The position numbers and the translations under genes were made by a program. A DNA stretch of 64,000 nt. Origin: Zasmidium citrigriseum (taxonomy: Eukaryota > Ascomycota > Dothideomycetes > Mycosphaerellales > Mycosphaerellaceae). Positions within the stretch are counted from its first letter, which is position 1; every line of letters begins with the position of its first letter. The stretch spans positions 372,001 through 436,000 of the forward strand of contig NHNW01000034.1 in the NCBI GenBank assembly GCA_002786025.1. Reading direction: 5' to 3'. Below are positions 42,754 to 52,090 of this stretch, piece by piece. The notes beneath the pieces were generated by a model, which was given only the letters and a program-made list of their open reading frames with translations, ran no database searches and was not told the origin of the DNA.

Positions 42754-44239
42754 ATGACCACCAGATACCGTGTTGAATGTAAGTTCCATCACCCAAATCT
42801 CGCCATCGTTCCTACCATGCTGACATGTCGTAGATGCCCTCAAGGTATGTTTGCTCGAAAGATCCATATCTAATTCAATACTTAAGAAAAACGCATAGAC
42901 ACACAGGCGAGACCAATTCGTAAGTTCCCCTCATCCTTATCTAATGCAACCAGCTGACACCAACCTGATCGAATGGATCAAAGGCCTCCTAGCCGTCCCC
43001 TTCGTCCTCCTCTCCCAACCAACCAACATCCACGAAGATGACAAGCCCACCGTCGCGCAAATGGCGCAAAGCGCTCACGAGCGATACTCCCAAATCATGA
43101 AGGACGTCGAAGATCTCATCGTAGATCACATTGCCCACCACAAGCGTGCACTAATGTGGTCGGTGGAAACCCAGTCGAAACTTAAATTGCTGGTGCCTTC
43201 TGTTGGCAACTTCTTCACGCCGCTGCCTTTGAAAGACGCTTTCGAGTTCCAGGATCGCAGACGATTTATTTCGAATAGGCGCTTTGTGGCTCCCAGTTTC
43301 AACGATGTGCGACTTATTCTCAATACCGCCCAGGTCATGTCTCTTGTTCGAACCAGCCGGCTGGAACTGGTGACCTTCGACGGAGATGTGACCCTCTACG
43401 ACGACGGCCAGTCCCTCACTCCAGACAACGCCTGCATTCCCCGAATACTTCATCTCCTCAAGAAGGGCGTACGGATCGGCATCGTTACCGCTGCCGGCTA
43501 TACCGAAGGCCCGAAATACTACGATCGACTCTTCGGACTCCTTGACGCACTTGCAGAAAACAACATTGCACCTCACCAACTCGTAGTCATGGGCGGAGAG
43601 GCCAACTTCCTATTCGCCTACACGCCCGATGTCCCGCACAAACTAGAACGCATCGCCCCTGAGGACTGGCAGCTTCCTGAGATGAGCACCTGGACCGAAG
43701 AGAATATCAAGAATCTACTTGATGTCGCAGAGTCAGCACTCAAACAATGTGTCTCAGCCCTGAACATGAAAGTCTCTGTCCTGCGCAAGGAAAGGGCTGT
43801 TGGCATCTACCCACCCACTGGCACGAAGCTTGCCCGTGAACAGCTGGAGGAGACAGTATTGGTGGTGCAAAGAATTCTGGAGATGTCTTCTGCTGGGAAG
43901 AAGATTCCCTTCTGCGCGTTCAATGGTGGCAATGATGTGTTCGTGGATATTGGAGATAAATCATGGGGAGTGATGGCTTGTCAGCGGTATTTTGGCGGGA
44001 TTGAAGGCGGCAGAAGTTTGCATGTTGGTGATCAGTTCTTGAGTGCTGGTGCGAACGATTTCAAGGTATGTCACAGTACTCTTCTTGTGGTAGCTGCTTC
44101 TGACTGGCCATTCTAGGCGCGACTAGCTTGCACGACAGCCTGGATCGCCAGCCCCACAGAGACCGTTGCCCTCCTCGATGAGATCCAAGACCTGAGTGCT
44201 GCGAGAGGGAGGAGCCACAGTCTCAGCGGCGGTGCTTGA
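42754..44239 (+). CDS. ISN1: IMP-specific 5'-nucleotidase
   Basis: Exons 42754-42778, 42834-42844 (11 bp), 42899-44065 and 44117-44239 give about 441 aa. The first exons code MTTRYRVEY, ALK and THRRDQF, the expected family N-terminus. Hydrolysis of IMP to inosine is known for yeast Isn1; the Asp nucleophile motif is seen in LVTFDGDVTLYDDG. Other blocks are GIVTAAGYTEG, VMGGEANFLF, CAFNGGNDVFVDIG and LHVGDQFLSAGANDFK, completed by ARLACTTAWIASPTETV. Position 42920 starts a perfect donor (GTAAGT), yet no AG acceptor restores the frame before IEWIKGLL. Read through, it inserts 16 residues in frame; the family normally has none there, as far as I recall. That segment is uncertain. Confidence 0.88.
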
Positions 44240-44303
44240 GAGGCATAAAGGACTGCCGATTTGCTGACAGGTGACATAAGCATACCACCATCTTCGACAA
44301 CAT

Positions 44304-44921
44304 TTAGAGCCCGACAGTCTGATCCGTTGCATCGTCACCCGAAATCTCAGTGCTCGTGATCTCAGCCTTGGTCTTTTCATCCTCAATCCGCTCCCACTCC
44401 CCCACAAGCTTATCTACAACCTCTCCAAGCGTCACCCCCGAAGGAAACCTCGCATGTACATGCCTACCTGCACTAAGCCTGACTCGCAACTCATCACACA
44501 CCCGCTGCGCTTGCACCCTCCGCCACGATCCATCTCGAGTCACCAAGGGCTCCGAATGTAACTTCCTCCATTGAGACCATTTTGGATCTAGCAGTAGTAC
44601 AAGTTGAGCCTGGCTTGGACGACCAGGGTGGTGAAAGGTCACCCAACTGGAGTGCTCAAGAGGCCTTATTGCTCGCTTGAGCGATGGACGTAGACATGTA
44701 AAAGCTCCTGATTGGCCTGGAAGTGGTGGCTGGGGATTCTGTACGACAAGGTGCATGATTTCTTGGACTTCTTTGGAGCGGCGGATCTCGTTGAGGAAAG
44801 TCTTGTTGATTCGTTGGAAGACGAAGAGGTCCTCGAGGCGGAGGTGGATGATGATCTTCTCGAGGAGTTCGGGGAGGGCGAAGACTTTCTGTGCTGCGGT
44901 TGTCATGGTTTGGTTTGACAT
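44304..44921 (-). CDS. F-box protein, cluster member 1
   Basis: Single exon, 205 aa. The F-box starts after a short leader (VFALPELLEKIIIHL, then DLFVFQRINKTFLNEI, then EIMHL). A variable middle follows (SSWVTFHHPGRPSQ and a Trp-rich stretch), and a C-terminal block PSGVTLGEVVDKLVGEW that matches TFGKLVxAAL of the genes at 4418, 5450 and 34046. The VFALPELLEKI opening is shared almost word for word with the gene at 46828. Expected role: SCF adaptor, target unknown. It converges on ISN1, with 64 bp between the stop codons. Confidence 0.8.
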   Translation of the reverse strand: MSNQTMTTAAQKVFALPELLEKIIIHLRLEDLFVFQRINKTFLNEIRRSKEVQEIMHLVVQNPQPPLPGQSGAFTCLRPSLKRAIRPLEHSSWVTFHHPGRPSQAQLVLLLDPKWSQWRKLHSEPLVTRDGSWRRVQAQRVCDELRVRLSAGRHVHARFPSGVTLGEVVDKLVGEWERIEDEKTKAEITSTEISGDDATDQTVGL

Positions 44922-45421
44922 CTGGATGTGGTCAGCTCAACAGTGAAGAAGCCGAGACTTCTGCGATATACCTTGTTTGACGAAGATGCGGTATCAGTGA
45001 GTCTTGGAAGATTGATTGTCGGGGCAGTTGTCGCCGTCACATGAGGTGGATGACAAGGAAACGTGAAGCAACATGAGACCTTGGAAGTCGCCTCGCAATG
45101 ACATTTGCTGTTGTGATACACGGAAGGTGCACATGTGACATGTGATCAGCTAATTGTGTCTGTCATTGCTGGCTCAAATAGTGGCTTGGTTAAGTACAAT
45201 TTCTGTTCGTACTGTGCTCGACTGCAGTAATACACAGAGAATGGTGCTAGACGCAGTCATGGTGCCAGATGACCCTCTTCTCCCATTGTGCTCCTGCCTT
45301 CTCCCACTCCTCCTGCTCATTCCCTTGTTCTTCTGGTTTCATATCCTGTCCCTCCACTTGGTTGATGCAAGCAGCTTGCAGGACCAAAGAAAAGGTTGCA
45401 TTCCCCACGTACCCATCACGC

Positions 45422-46456
45422 TTAAAGTGCCATATCATATGCATGCCCCGGAACCAATTTCCACTCCCTCTCTTGTGCCGCCACCATCTGCCATTTCTTA
45501 GCAAGCGCATCCGCAATATCGCCAAGCGTCGCATCTGAAGGCAGCTGGATCGTCCCACGTCGACTGCTAAAAGTGTGTTCGACTCTAATGGGCACATTTC
45601 CTATCTCCAATATCAGACCGCGCTGGCGTGGAAGCCGGGTAGCGGGTAGTCGGTCGGGTACTCGTAGCTTCCGCGTAAGCTTCCACACTCTATACCCAAT
45701 CCGGAACATATACCCGGCACCGGCTATAGACGAAGCGCCTGAGAAGGAGGTAGCACATTTCCGCGGCCGATCTTGATAAGACGCCACGATGCACATGGGC
45801 TGAAGTCCAGAATCGCCGCCATCCCTTTGAAAAACTCGCGCGCTGGCGGCGTTCGTCGGCAAAACTGGGATTCTTCGCGCTATACAGCGTAGCGAAACGA
45901 CTCTGAGAATTGTGATTGCTCAGAAGCCGGCCGTGCGCTCAATTAACAGCAATTTTTGATCCACTTTCTGGGCCTGGGGAAGAACCATTCTGACCGAGGA
46001 CGCCCATAAGGGGATGTCTCCAGCGAGGGCTCTGAACCAGAGTCTCTGGGCGCTGTCCGCGAGGTAGTCGCCATCGAACTTGAGTGGAGTGATTGCGCGT
46101 TTGACCGTGGCAGACTCGAGAGCAGATTTTGATTGGCGTATCGGGGTCGATGGTCGACCGGTGCTTTCGTCCTCTGCCTGCCGCTCCAGGTGCATGATGC
46201 TGCGAATGTCCTTCGCTCGCTTAATTGTGTCGCCGAAGGTGGTGTTAACTCGCTGAAGTACGAACAGCTTTTCCATAGGCAGATTCGTCAGGATGTTCTC
46301 GAGCAGCTCCGGTATTGCAAAGACCTTCTCTGCTGCCTCGGTGCTAGCCTTTGGCGAAGAAGCCTGGGAACCGGGATGGTCAGTAAGAAGTTCATGCGAA
46401 CGGAAGCCGACAGTACGTACTTTGCCAGTGCGCGCCTTGCTAGCGTGCGGAGCCAT
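45422..46456 (-). CDS. F-box protein, cluster member 2 (two-exon model or disrupted gene)
   Basis: Model: exons 46456-45948 and 45902-45422, with a 45-bp intron (donor GTTAAT, acceptor TTCTCAG), 329 aa. The first part has the F-box (VFAIPELLENILTNL, LFVLQRVNTTFGDTI, IMHLERQ). The second part has no ATG at its start but carries the family C-terminus PSDATLGDIADALAKKW, so the two must belong together or once did. Without splicing, the first frame stops after 178 codons. The proposed donor is weak and the sequence between the blocks (about 45700-45900) matches no relative, so a gene broken by an insertion or frameshift is the alternative. Function as for the other members. Confidence 0.55.
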
Positions 46457-46827
46457 ATCGCCGAAGTGATGGATGTCGGTTGTGTGATGGTGAAGGTGTT
46501 AGGTGTCAAGTGTCAAGGAGAGGCAAGCCACGAAGAACAGAGGCGATCCCTGGAAAGCCCAGCCAATGAGATTCAATCTAGCCCGTTTGCATGTGAAAGA
46601 GAGAAGCAGCGCACGTGCCATCAACATTTGTTCGATCAGTCGATTGTGTTTTTCATTGCCGTAGCAATCCTGGGCCAAAAGGGCCCCTCTCCCCGTCATC
46701 CTCTTGCTACACCCTGCGCGTGTCCATATGTTCCGCACTCCGCATCCAGAGTCGATCTTTGAGAACCAATAACATCAAGTGCCCAAGACCATTCTACTCA
46801 ACCCTCTCCCACCAAACCCTATCCCTC
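46457..46827. other. Intergenic between F-box genes
   Basis: 371 bp upstream of the preceding minus-strand gene and downstream of the next. It includes the sequence TTGCATGTGAAAGAGAG near 46587, which recurs near 47775 upstream of the next F-box gene as TTGCATGTGAAAGAGGG. This is likely duplicated promoter sequence. Confidence 0.5.
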
Positions 46828-47646
46828 TCACATCCTCTCCCCAAGCATCCGCCTATACCTCACCTTAAAGATCCTCACCAGAACCCACTCCTTGGCAAGC
46901 GCATCCATAACCGCACCCAGCGTCGCATCAGCCGGCAACTGAATCATCCTAACATCACCAGGCCCCTCAAAATCATGCTGCACCTTAACAGTTCCTTCTC
47001 CCCGCTGCAACGTGATCCCTCTCCACGAGCCCTGCCGATCAACATCCAGCTCCTTGGCCTTCTTGGCCGACTTGTCGATGGTGAAGAGGAGGTGACGGCT
47101 GACTCCGCGCCAGTACATGCCGCTGGATTTGACGGGGAAGATGGCCTTTGCCACCGCGGCGGATGTGAAGGCCCGTTTCGCGGCAGTGTCGCTGTCGTTC
47201 AATGTACTGGATGGTGCTTCGATGGCTTGGTCTTCGTCTTGTTGCTCGAGAAGCATGGTCTGGCGCAAGCTCTTCGCGTTCCTGATAACGGATGTGAAGG
47301 CCCATCTCGCGGCCGTGTCGCTGTCGTTCAATGCATTGGCTGATGCCTCGTTGGCTCGGGGATCTGGTCGTGGCTCGAGAAGCATGGTCTGCCGCAAGCT
47401 CTTCGAGTCCTCCATGCACTTGCGAAAGGTGGAGTTGACTCGCTGCAGTACGAAGAGGTCAAGCATAGGCAGGTCGACGAGGATCTTCTCGAGCAGCTCG
47501 GGCAGCGCAAAGACTTTCTGCGCAGCTTCGGTGTTAGCGGTCTCTGCTTCACCGGTGATGTCTGGCTCAACAGCGGTGGCATCCTGCATCGGCATGGCAT
47601 TGGTGTTTGGCATGGCGGCGTTCTCGATGGAGTGGCTCGGTGCCAT
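46828..47646 (-). CDS. F-box protein, cluster member 3, with internal duplication
   Basis: Single exon, 272 aa from the ATG at 47646; the upstream frame is open but reads into promoter-like sequence. The F-box begins VFALPELLEKILVDLPM and continues LFVLQRVNSTFRKCM. Immediately after it comes a 43-residue unit present twice (SLRQTMLLE, then LNDSDTAA and AFTS), followed by the middle block MYWRGVSRHLLF and the C-terminal block PADATLGAVMDALAKEW. The duplication repeats the helix after the F-box, so this member has a longer linker than its relatives. SCF adaptor with unknown target. Confidence 0.8.
   Translation of the reverse strand: MAPSHSIENAAMPNTNAMPMQDATAVEPDITGEAETANTEAAQKVFALPELLEKILVDLPMLDLFVLQRVNSTFRKCMEDSKSLRQTMLLEPRPDPRANEASANALNDSDTAARWAFTSVIRNAKSLRQTMLLEQQDEDQAIEAPSSTLNDSDTAAKRAFTSAAVAKAIFPVKSSGMYWRGVSRHLLFTIDKSAKKAKELDVDRQGSWRGITLQRGEGTVKVQHDFEGPGDVRMIQLPADATLGAVMDALAKEWVLVRIFKVRYRRMLGERM
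47161..47418. repeat. 129-bp direct tandem duplication inside an F-box gene
   Basis: Two units, 47161-47289 and 47290-47418, both starting GGATGTGAAGGCCC on the plus strand. The period is exactly 129 bp (43 codons), so the frame is kept. Most bases agree between units, but there are scattered differences, so the event is not brand new. Confidence 0.85.
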
Positions 47647-47839
47647 GTTGGTCGATGATGACTTTCGTGAGCCTTGTCGCGGTTGCAGAAACGGAGAACG
47701 AGGCAGACGAGGGAGATGAGGCGCGCTGAAAACCCCTGAAACTTTCAACCAATAACATTCAATCTGGCCCGTTTGCATGTGAAAGAGGGAAGGCACGCAA
47801 GTGCCAATAGCATTCACTCAGCCCCTCCTTCTAACGTCT

Positions 47840-48454
47840 TCAGCTCGGCGTACACCCCTCATCATCAGGCTTCTGCCTCTTCTTTCCTCTGCGACTTGTC
47901 TCCTGCGACCCAGAAATAGCGTCATTTCCCTCAGGCTCCATCTGCGTCTCTCCTCCGCCAGAACTCTGCATCAATCCCTCCTCGTGAGGTAAAGTCCGCG
48001 AAGACGGTTCCGGCTCCTCGAGTCTTTTGTACTTCCTCTTCCCAGGGTTTTCTCTTGGACCGTGCAACATCTGTTCCAACCCCGCGGCAAGAGATTCTAT
48101 CTGGCTGTTGTCAAAGACACGAGGCTGTTTAGATACCGATGCTGACTGGTCCATGGCCCGTCTCTTCTGAGACGACTTGAGATTGCTTGGTCCTGCTTGG
48201 CCATAACCTGTACCCAACTGGCCAGAGAGCTGATGCGTAGATGAACCCCTCTGCGAACTTGATTCTGCACGATCGTGCTGAACCATCTGATGCGCTGCGC
48301 TGTAGTCCTCTACGACTTGCTCCATCTGCATTCGCGCGTGCATCGCTTCCTCTAAGGTCGTGAAGCTGAATCGTCCCAGGTCGTTTGCAGAGGACGTTTT
48401 CGGACGGTCTGACTTCGTAGTCGGCATCTCAGCATGCGTGTCGGACGAGCTCAT
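47840..48454 (-). CDS. Disordered Lys/Arg-rich ORF directly behind an F-box gene
   Basis: 204 aa from the ATG at 48454. It is rich in Ser, Gln, Glu and Lys with two basic stretches (GKRKYKRLEE and RRGKKRQKPDD) that look like nuclear localisation signals, and no folded domain. It starts 18 bp after the stop of the F-box gene at 48473, in the same frame, separated by a single TAG. That spacing is too small for an independent fungal gene with its own promoter. It may be the C-terminal tail of the F-box protein, joined by a very short (36 bp) intron or interrupted by a recent stop. Treated separately here because the junction is unresolved. Confidence 0.5.
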   Translation of the reverse strand: MSSSDTHAEMPTTKSDRPKTSSANDLGRFSFTTLEEAMHARMQMEQVVEDYSAAHQMVQHDRAESSSQRGSSTHQLSGQLGTGYGQAGPSNLKSSQKRRAMDQSASVSKQPRVFDNSQIESLAAGLEQMLHGPRENPGKRKYKRLEEPEPSSRTLPHEEGLMQSSGGGETQMEPEGNDAISGSQETSRRGKKRQKPDDEGCTPS

Positions 48455-48472
48455 CAGAAAATCTGCGCCATC

Positions 48473-49227
48473 CTATCGGCTCAAGACAGTCTCATTACCA
48501 TCTCGCGCTGCAACCGCACCCTCGATGGCTGTTTTGATCATATCCCATAGCGTGAGATCCTCATCGACACCAAAGATCATCATGAGTTCGGAGACCTTCG
48601 GTATTTGAAGGCTAAGTCTGAGCATCAGCAGATTGTTCGGATACTCGATCACAATGCCTTTCCATGAAGGTTTGCCCATGAAATGAAATCGGAGCCAGTT
48701 TGTAAGGTCCGGTTCCGACAAGACAGCTTTTCTCGCCTGTTCGTTCAGAGCCACGGAGATGACAAGCATTTGGCGATCCGACACGGTGTGAATACGGGTG
48801 ACTGCAAACGGGTGTAGAGCACGATTCATCTGCTTGCTCTGAAGCATGGCAATGAGCCGGGGTAGATTGCGTTTCCCTGTCGTCTTGAGGAGCATCCGCT
48901 CACGGAGGGTATTAGACGCTGCAAGTCATCGTTAAGCCAGCTATGATACAAGCTGAGAATGCGTTACATACCATTAACAGCAGCACCGCCGACAGTACCA
49001 CCAGCAACAGAGGCATTGAACGCCCGGGTAGTTCTGCGGAGCGCGAAGAGATGGAGTGGCGAGGAGACATGGCGGAGGATGTTTTCGACAATGACAGCAT
49101 CGGTAAAGGCCTTTTGGAAAGGGTGTTGGTCAATCGGGGCGGGCATTGCGAGCGGTTGGTGCGGGAAGACGGCGGCAATCGGGCCTGGCAAGGAGGCGGC
49201 AACCCAAGGGGGCAAGTTGGCGGTCAT
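48473..49227 (-). CDS. F-box-like protein, cluster member 4
   Basis: Exons 49227-48972 and 48918-48473 (53-bp intron, donor GTATGT, acceptor TGCAG) give 233 aa. A Pro-rich leader is followed by a diverged F-box (DAVIVENILRHVSSP, then LFALRRTTRAFNASV), with a Gly/Ala-rich insertion at the splice site and ERMLLKTTGKRNL replacing the usual helix. The middle block is unlike the other members (FHFMGKPSWKGIVIEY), but the C-terminal DEDLTLWDMIKTAIEGA sits where they carry the TLG block. It is the most diverged member of the cluster. The frame stays open after the TAG stop into the 204-codon ORF. Confidence 0.65.
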
Positions 49228-50153
49228 CGCGTGCGGTCAATTGACAGGATTAAGGGCAATTCGTGAGTGATGCTGGCGAGTAGCAATGTCTTGGGTACGA
49301 AGACTGCCTGTGATAATGTGAGTTGCAATTGGCGGTCCTCGTCGAGAGTCATCGTGGTCGCAAAGCGCCCGTAGCCAGGAAAGAGTACATGAGATCGAAG
49401 GGAAGGAGACATTTCGCATGCATGTGGAAGTGGCAGTAGAGACAGCGGTAAGTCCTGCAGAATCGTGAGAGGAAGGTGCACGGCAGGTCAAGCGCCTGCC
49501 AAAATGCCCGCGCAAGATGTGAGACGTACAACCCTCACAAATGAAGGTCTTGCCCACTCCATATTTCAGTCTGATTGCAACTTGCTGTCATCACCAAGCC
49601 ACAAGGCTTCAGATCAAAAGGCATCTCATTCACCCATCGGATGTATTTTTCTGAGTCGATCTCAAGAGCCGTCGCCGCCATCTTCGCATCGATAGACTTG
49701 GAAGGCATGAAGTCTTGAATTGCCAAGCTCGAGAATTGTGAGTAGGAACCCCGGCCGGGCAGTTCGAACTCACTGCTGTTCAACCAGCCACGATTCTTTA
49801 ATTGTCCGACTCCACAGCTTCCTCCTCTCGCCTTTCGGAATTGATGTCGAGCGCGAGGTACCGTGCGTCCTTCGGTGGAGTTGTTAGAACATTCGATGGA
49901 CCCCAAACTTCGAAGCCACGCTAGGCTAGGCACAATCGATTCCGCCAGTGAGGAGCTCCAGCAGCCTTAAACCACTTCCTCGGTGCGTAAAATCTCTGTG
50001 AACAGTCAACGGACTCCTCTGAAAGTCGTGGATCGTCTGAGAAAGCCTCATCGTTCGGGTCGCTTGAAGTCGGTCGTGATCAGACCACCAGTAAAGATTC
50101 ACTCGCTCTCTAGGTTTACCGTCCTGTATCCCGCACTACCATCCGCACCAGTC
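49228..50153. other. Gap in the F-box cluster with a possible gene relic
   Basis: On the minus strand near 49555-49235 two neighbouring frames look protein-like but are out of phase. One begins GKTFICEGCTSHILRGHFGRR with paired Cys; the other has TYRCLYCHFHMHAKCLLPFD. Together they resemble a small zinc-binding protein split by a frameshift. Between 49933 and 49535 a third minus-strand frame ends with KYIRWVNEMPFDLKPCGLV. No intact gene could be built. Confidence 0.35.
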
Positions 50154-50877
50154 TCACCCATAATACATCACCGGCGTCAAATTCCCCAAATGCGGCTTCC
50201 CAGCACTAACAGCCTTATCCGCAAGCTGCCCGAGCGTCTGCCCCTCACAGAAACTATCAACAACCGGAAACCCACAACAATGCAGCTCCATCTGATGCTC
50301 CGGATGAAAAGGCACAATCAAATTCCGCCAGGAATCGCCCTTTTGCTCGATAGCTTTGCTTCCATCAAGAGTGCAAGGCGCCCTGCCGACCATAACGCCA
50401 GGTGACTCCTCCGCCCAGAAGAGTGAGATGTTCAGTGCAAGTATTAGAGCTTCGGGTCCGGAGCTTGGTCGTAGATGGCACCAGAAGGGATAGAGGACGC
50501 TCTGGATGGCGGCGAAGAAGGTGCGGTAGTTTTGCATTATAGCCGAGAGGTCGGGTTTAGGCTGTATCGAGGGTTTGGGCGATTCGAGGAACATGGCTCG
50601 TCGTAATGATGGCGAGGTGTGGATTACGGCGTGGAAGCGCTTGCTGACTCTCTGCACGACGAAGAGGCTTGTCCATGATGATCCGTCGAGGTCGCCAAGG
50701 TGTAGTAGGATGTTCTCCAGCAGTTCAGTAATGCTCAGGACCTTTGCTGCGGCGGAGAGATGTGCGGGGACGGGTATCTCAGGGTCTGTCAGCGAAAGCC
50801 CACTGCGCTACCAGATACAGAGCTCATACTGAGTTGTGATTGGATTGAATTAATGAATCGGTGCCGTGGCGAGCCAT
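50154..50877 (-). CDS. F-box protein, cluster member 5
   Basis: Exons 50877-50830 and 50777-50154 (52-bp intron, donor GTATGA, branch GCTGAC, acceptor CTGAG) give 223 aa. The intron was placed so that the first 16 codons join in phase to IPVPAHLSAAAKVL. The F-box is SITELLENILLHL then LFVVQRVSKRFHAVI, ending MFLES; there is an extra GDLDGSSW between its two halves. The C-terminal block SFCEGQTLGQLADKAV corresponds to the TLG block of the family. The middle contains CGFPVVDSF and a Trp-rich stretch (SWRNLIVPFHPEH). SCF adaptor with unknown target. Confidence 0.75.
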
Positions 50878-51291
50878 TGTGTTAAAGATAGATCGTAGAT
50901 GCGGGATCGCAGGTGACGCAGTGATCGAGCAAGAGGACAGTGATCGAGTGATCGAAAAAAGACTGCAAGAGGCGAGATATATCTCGTAGTGTGCGCGATC
51001 CATCTTTCCCGGTAGGGCAGGGCCGTTCCAGGAGCCAGCTGGAGCGCGTGGGTCAGGTGTGGCTCTTCCTAGCCCATTGCAAAGACCCTTCTTTCTTCGG
51101 CCTTTCGCCGGGTAGGTCCCATCTCGGTACGTGGGTATTCGGGGCTCGCGCTTGCACAGTTCGTGCCGGACGCGATTTCAAGTAGTTCTGTACTGGTGGT
51201 CCACAAGTAATACAACCGCGATCCATCCACCTGCATACCGCCTCACAGGCGAGAATTTCGAAGTTTTGTCGTGGCGAGAAAATCCACATTT
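50878..51291. other. Intergenic, nothing recognised
   Basis: 414 bp between the last F-box gene and IES6. A GATCGAG/GATCACT-type short repeat is seen near 50920-50955. No gene. Confidence 0.4.
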
Positions 51292-51864
51292 TCACTTCAG
51301 GACGGTGTTTGCGCCCCGGGCGGCGAGATACTCCTGCACTTGTGTCGTGCTCAGACCTTTGACCACGGCATAGATTTCCGCATTGTAATAGTACAGCCCC
51401 GACTTCGGATCTCTGTACTTGGCGGGCAGCCCCGTGATATCGCAATACTTCTTCTTGGGCTTCAAGCTGGGCGCGGCGGCGATGCTGGTGTATGTCACGC
51501 TTGGCCCGGTGCTGAAACCTCCTCCTGCCATGGGCGTTGAGATGCCGTTGCTCTGCTTTGCGTTCTTCTCCAACACCAGCCTCCCAAGATCTTGACTGGC
51601 CTTCTCTGGGTTCGGATTGAGCGAGGGTGTGTTCGTGCCGTCGGTCGCGGGAGTGGGTGTCGTAGCTCCTGAGTTCTGCTGGGTATTGAGCATGCTCTGC
51701 TGGGCGCGCTGGGCTTCGGAGAGGATCTGCTTGAGGTTCTTGTTGCGGCGCTGGGGAGGCTTCCAGTTGGGGTTGCGGAAGGGCTTGTGGATCTTGTACA
51801 TGTCGAGCGTGTCGAGCAGCGCGGCGTGCGTCTCGTCGTTGGAGGCGGTGGTGATGGGCGCCAT
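51292..51864 (-). CDS. IES6: INO80 chromatin-remodelling complex subunit Ies6 (YL1-C domain)
   Basis: Single exon, 190 aa from the ATG at 51864. The N-terminal block KIHKPFRNPNWKPPQRRNK is diagnostic for Ies6, followed by a Ser/Thr/Pro-rich linker and a C-terminal YL1-C domain (KYCDITGLPAKYRDPKSGL, then YYNAEIYAVVK). Ies6 works with Arp5 in the INO80 nucleosome remodeller. The length matches fungal homologues. The frame is open upstream of the chosen ATG, but those residues are not family-like. It is divergent from YKT6, 226 bp away. Confidence 0.92.
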   Translation of the reverse strand: MAPITTASNDETHAALLDTLDMYKIHKPFRNPNWKPPQRRNKNLKQILSEAQRAQQSMLNTQQNSGATTPTPATDGTNTPSLNPNPEKASQDLGRLVLEKNAKQSNGISTPMAGGGFSTGPSVTYTSIAAAPSLKPKKKYCDITGLPAKYRDPKSGLYYYNAEIYAVVKGLSTTQVQEYLAARGANTVLK

Positions 51865-52090
51865 ATCGATTGATTCCGTTCCTTTGTCGTGGATTCGTGG
51901 TTGGCGATGATGTTGTTGCGGTTGTTGGAGAGATGCAGGGCAAAGCTGCACGTGAGCAGCTCTCCACAAAGTGACGGCCCACCGCAGCTGTTCACGAGCG
52001 CAGCCATATCAGGCACTCAATTAAACACAACAACGAACCAACTCTCAAATACAACACCTCGAACCAAACCACCAGGACAACACCGCAACA

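Noticed and set aside
50778..50820. 26-bp intron in the last F-box gene (GTAGCG to GACAG)
   Set aside because: Too short for fungal splicing; the 52-bp intron with GTATGA donor and CTGAC branch explains the frame.
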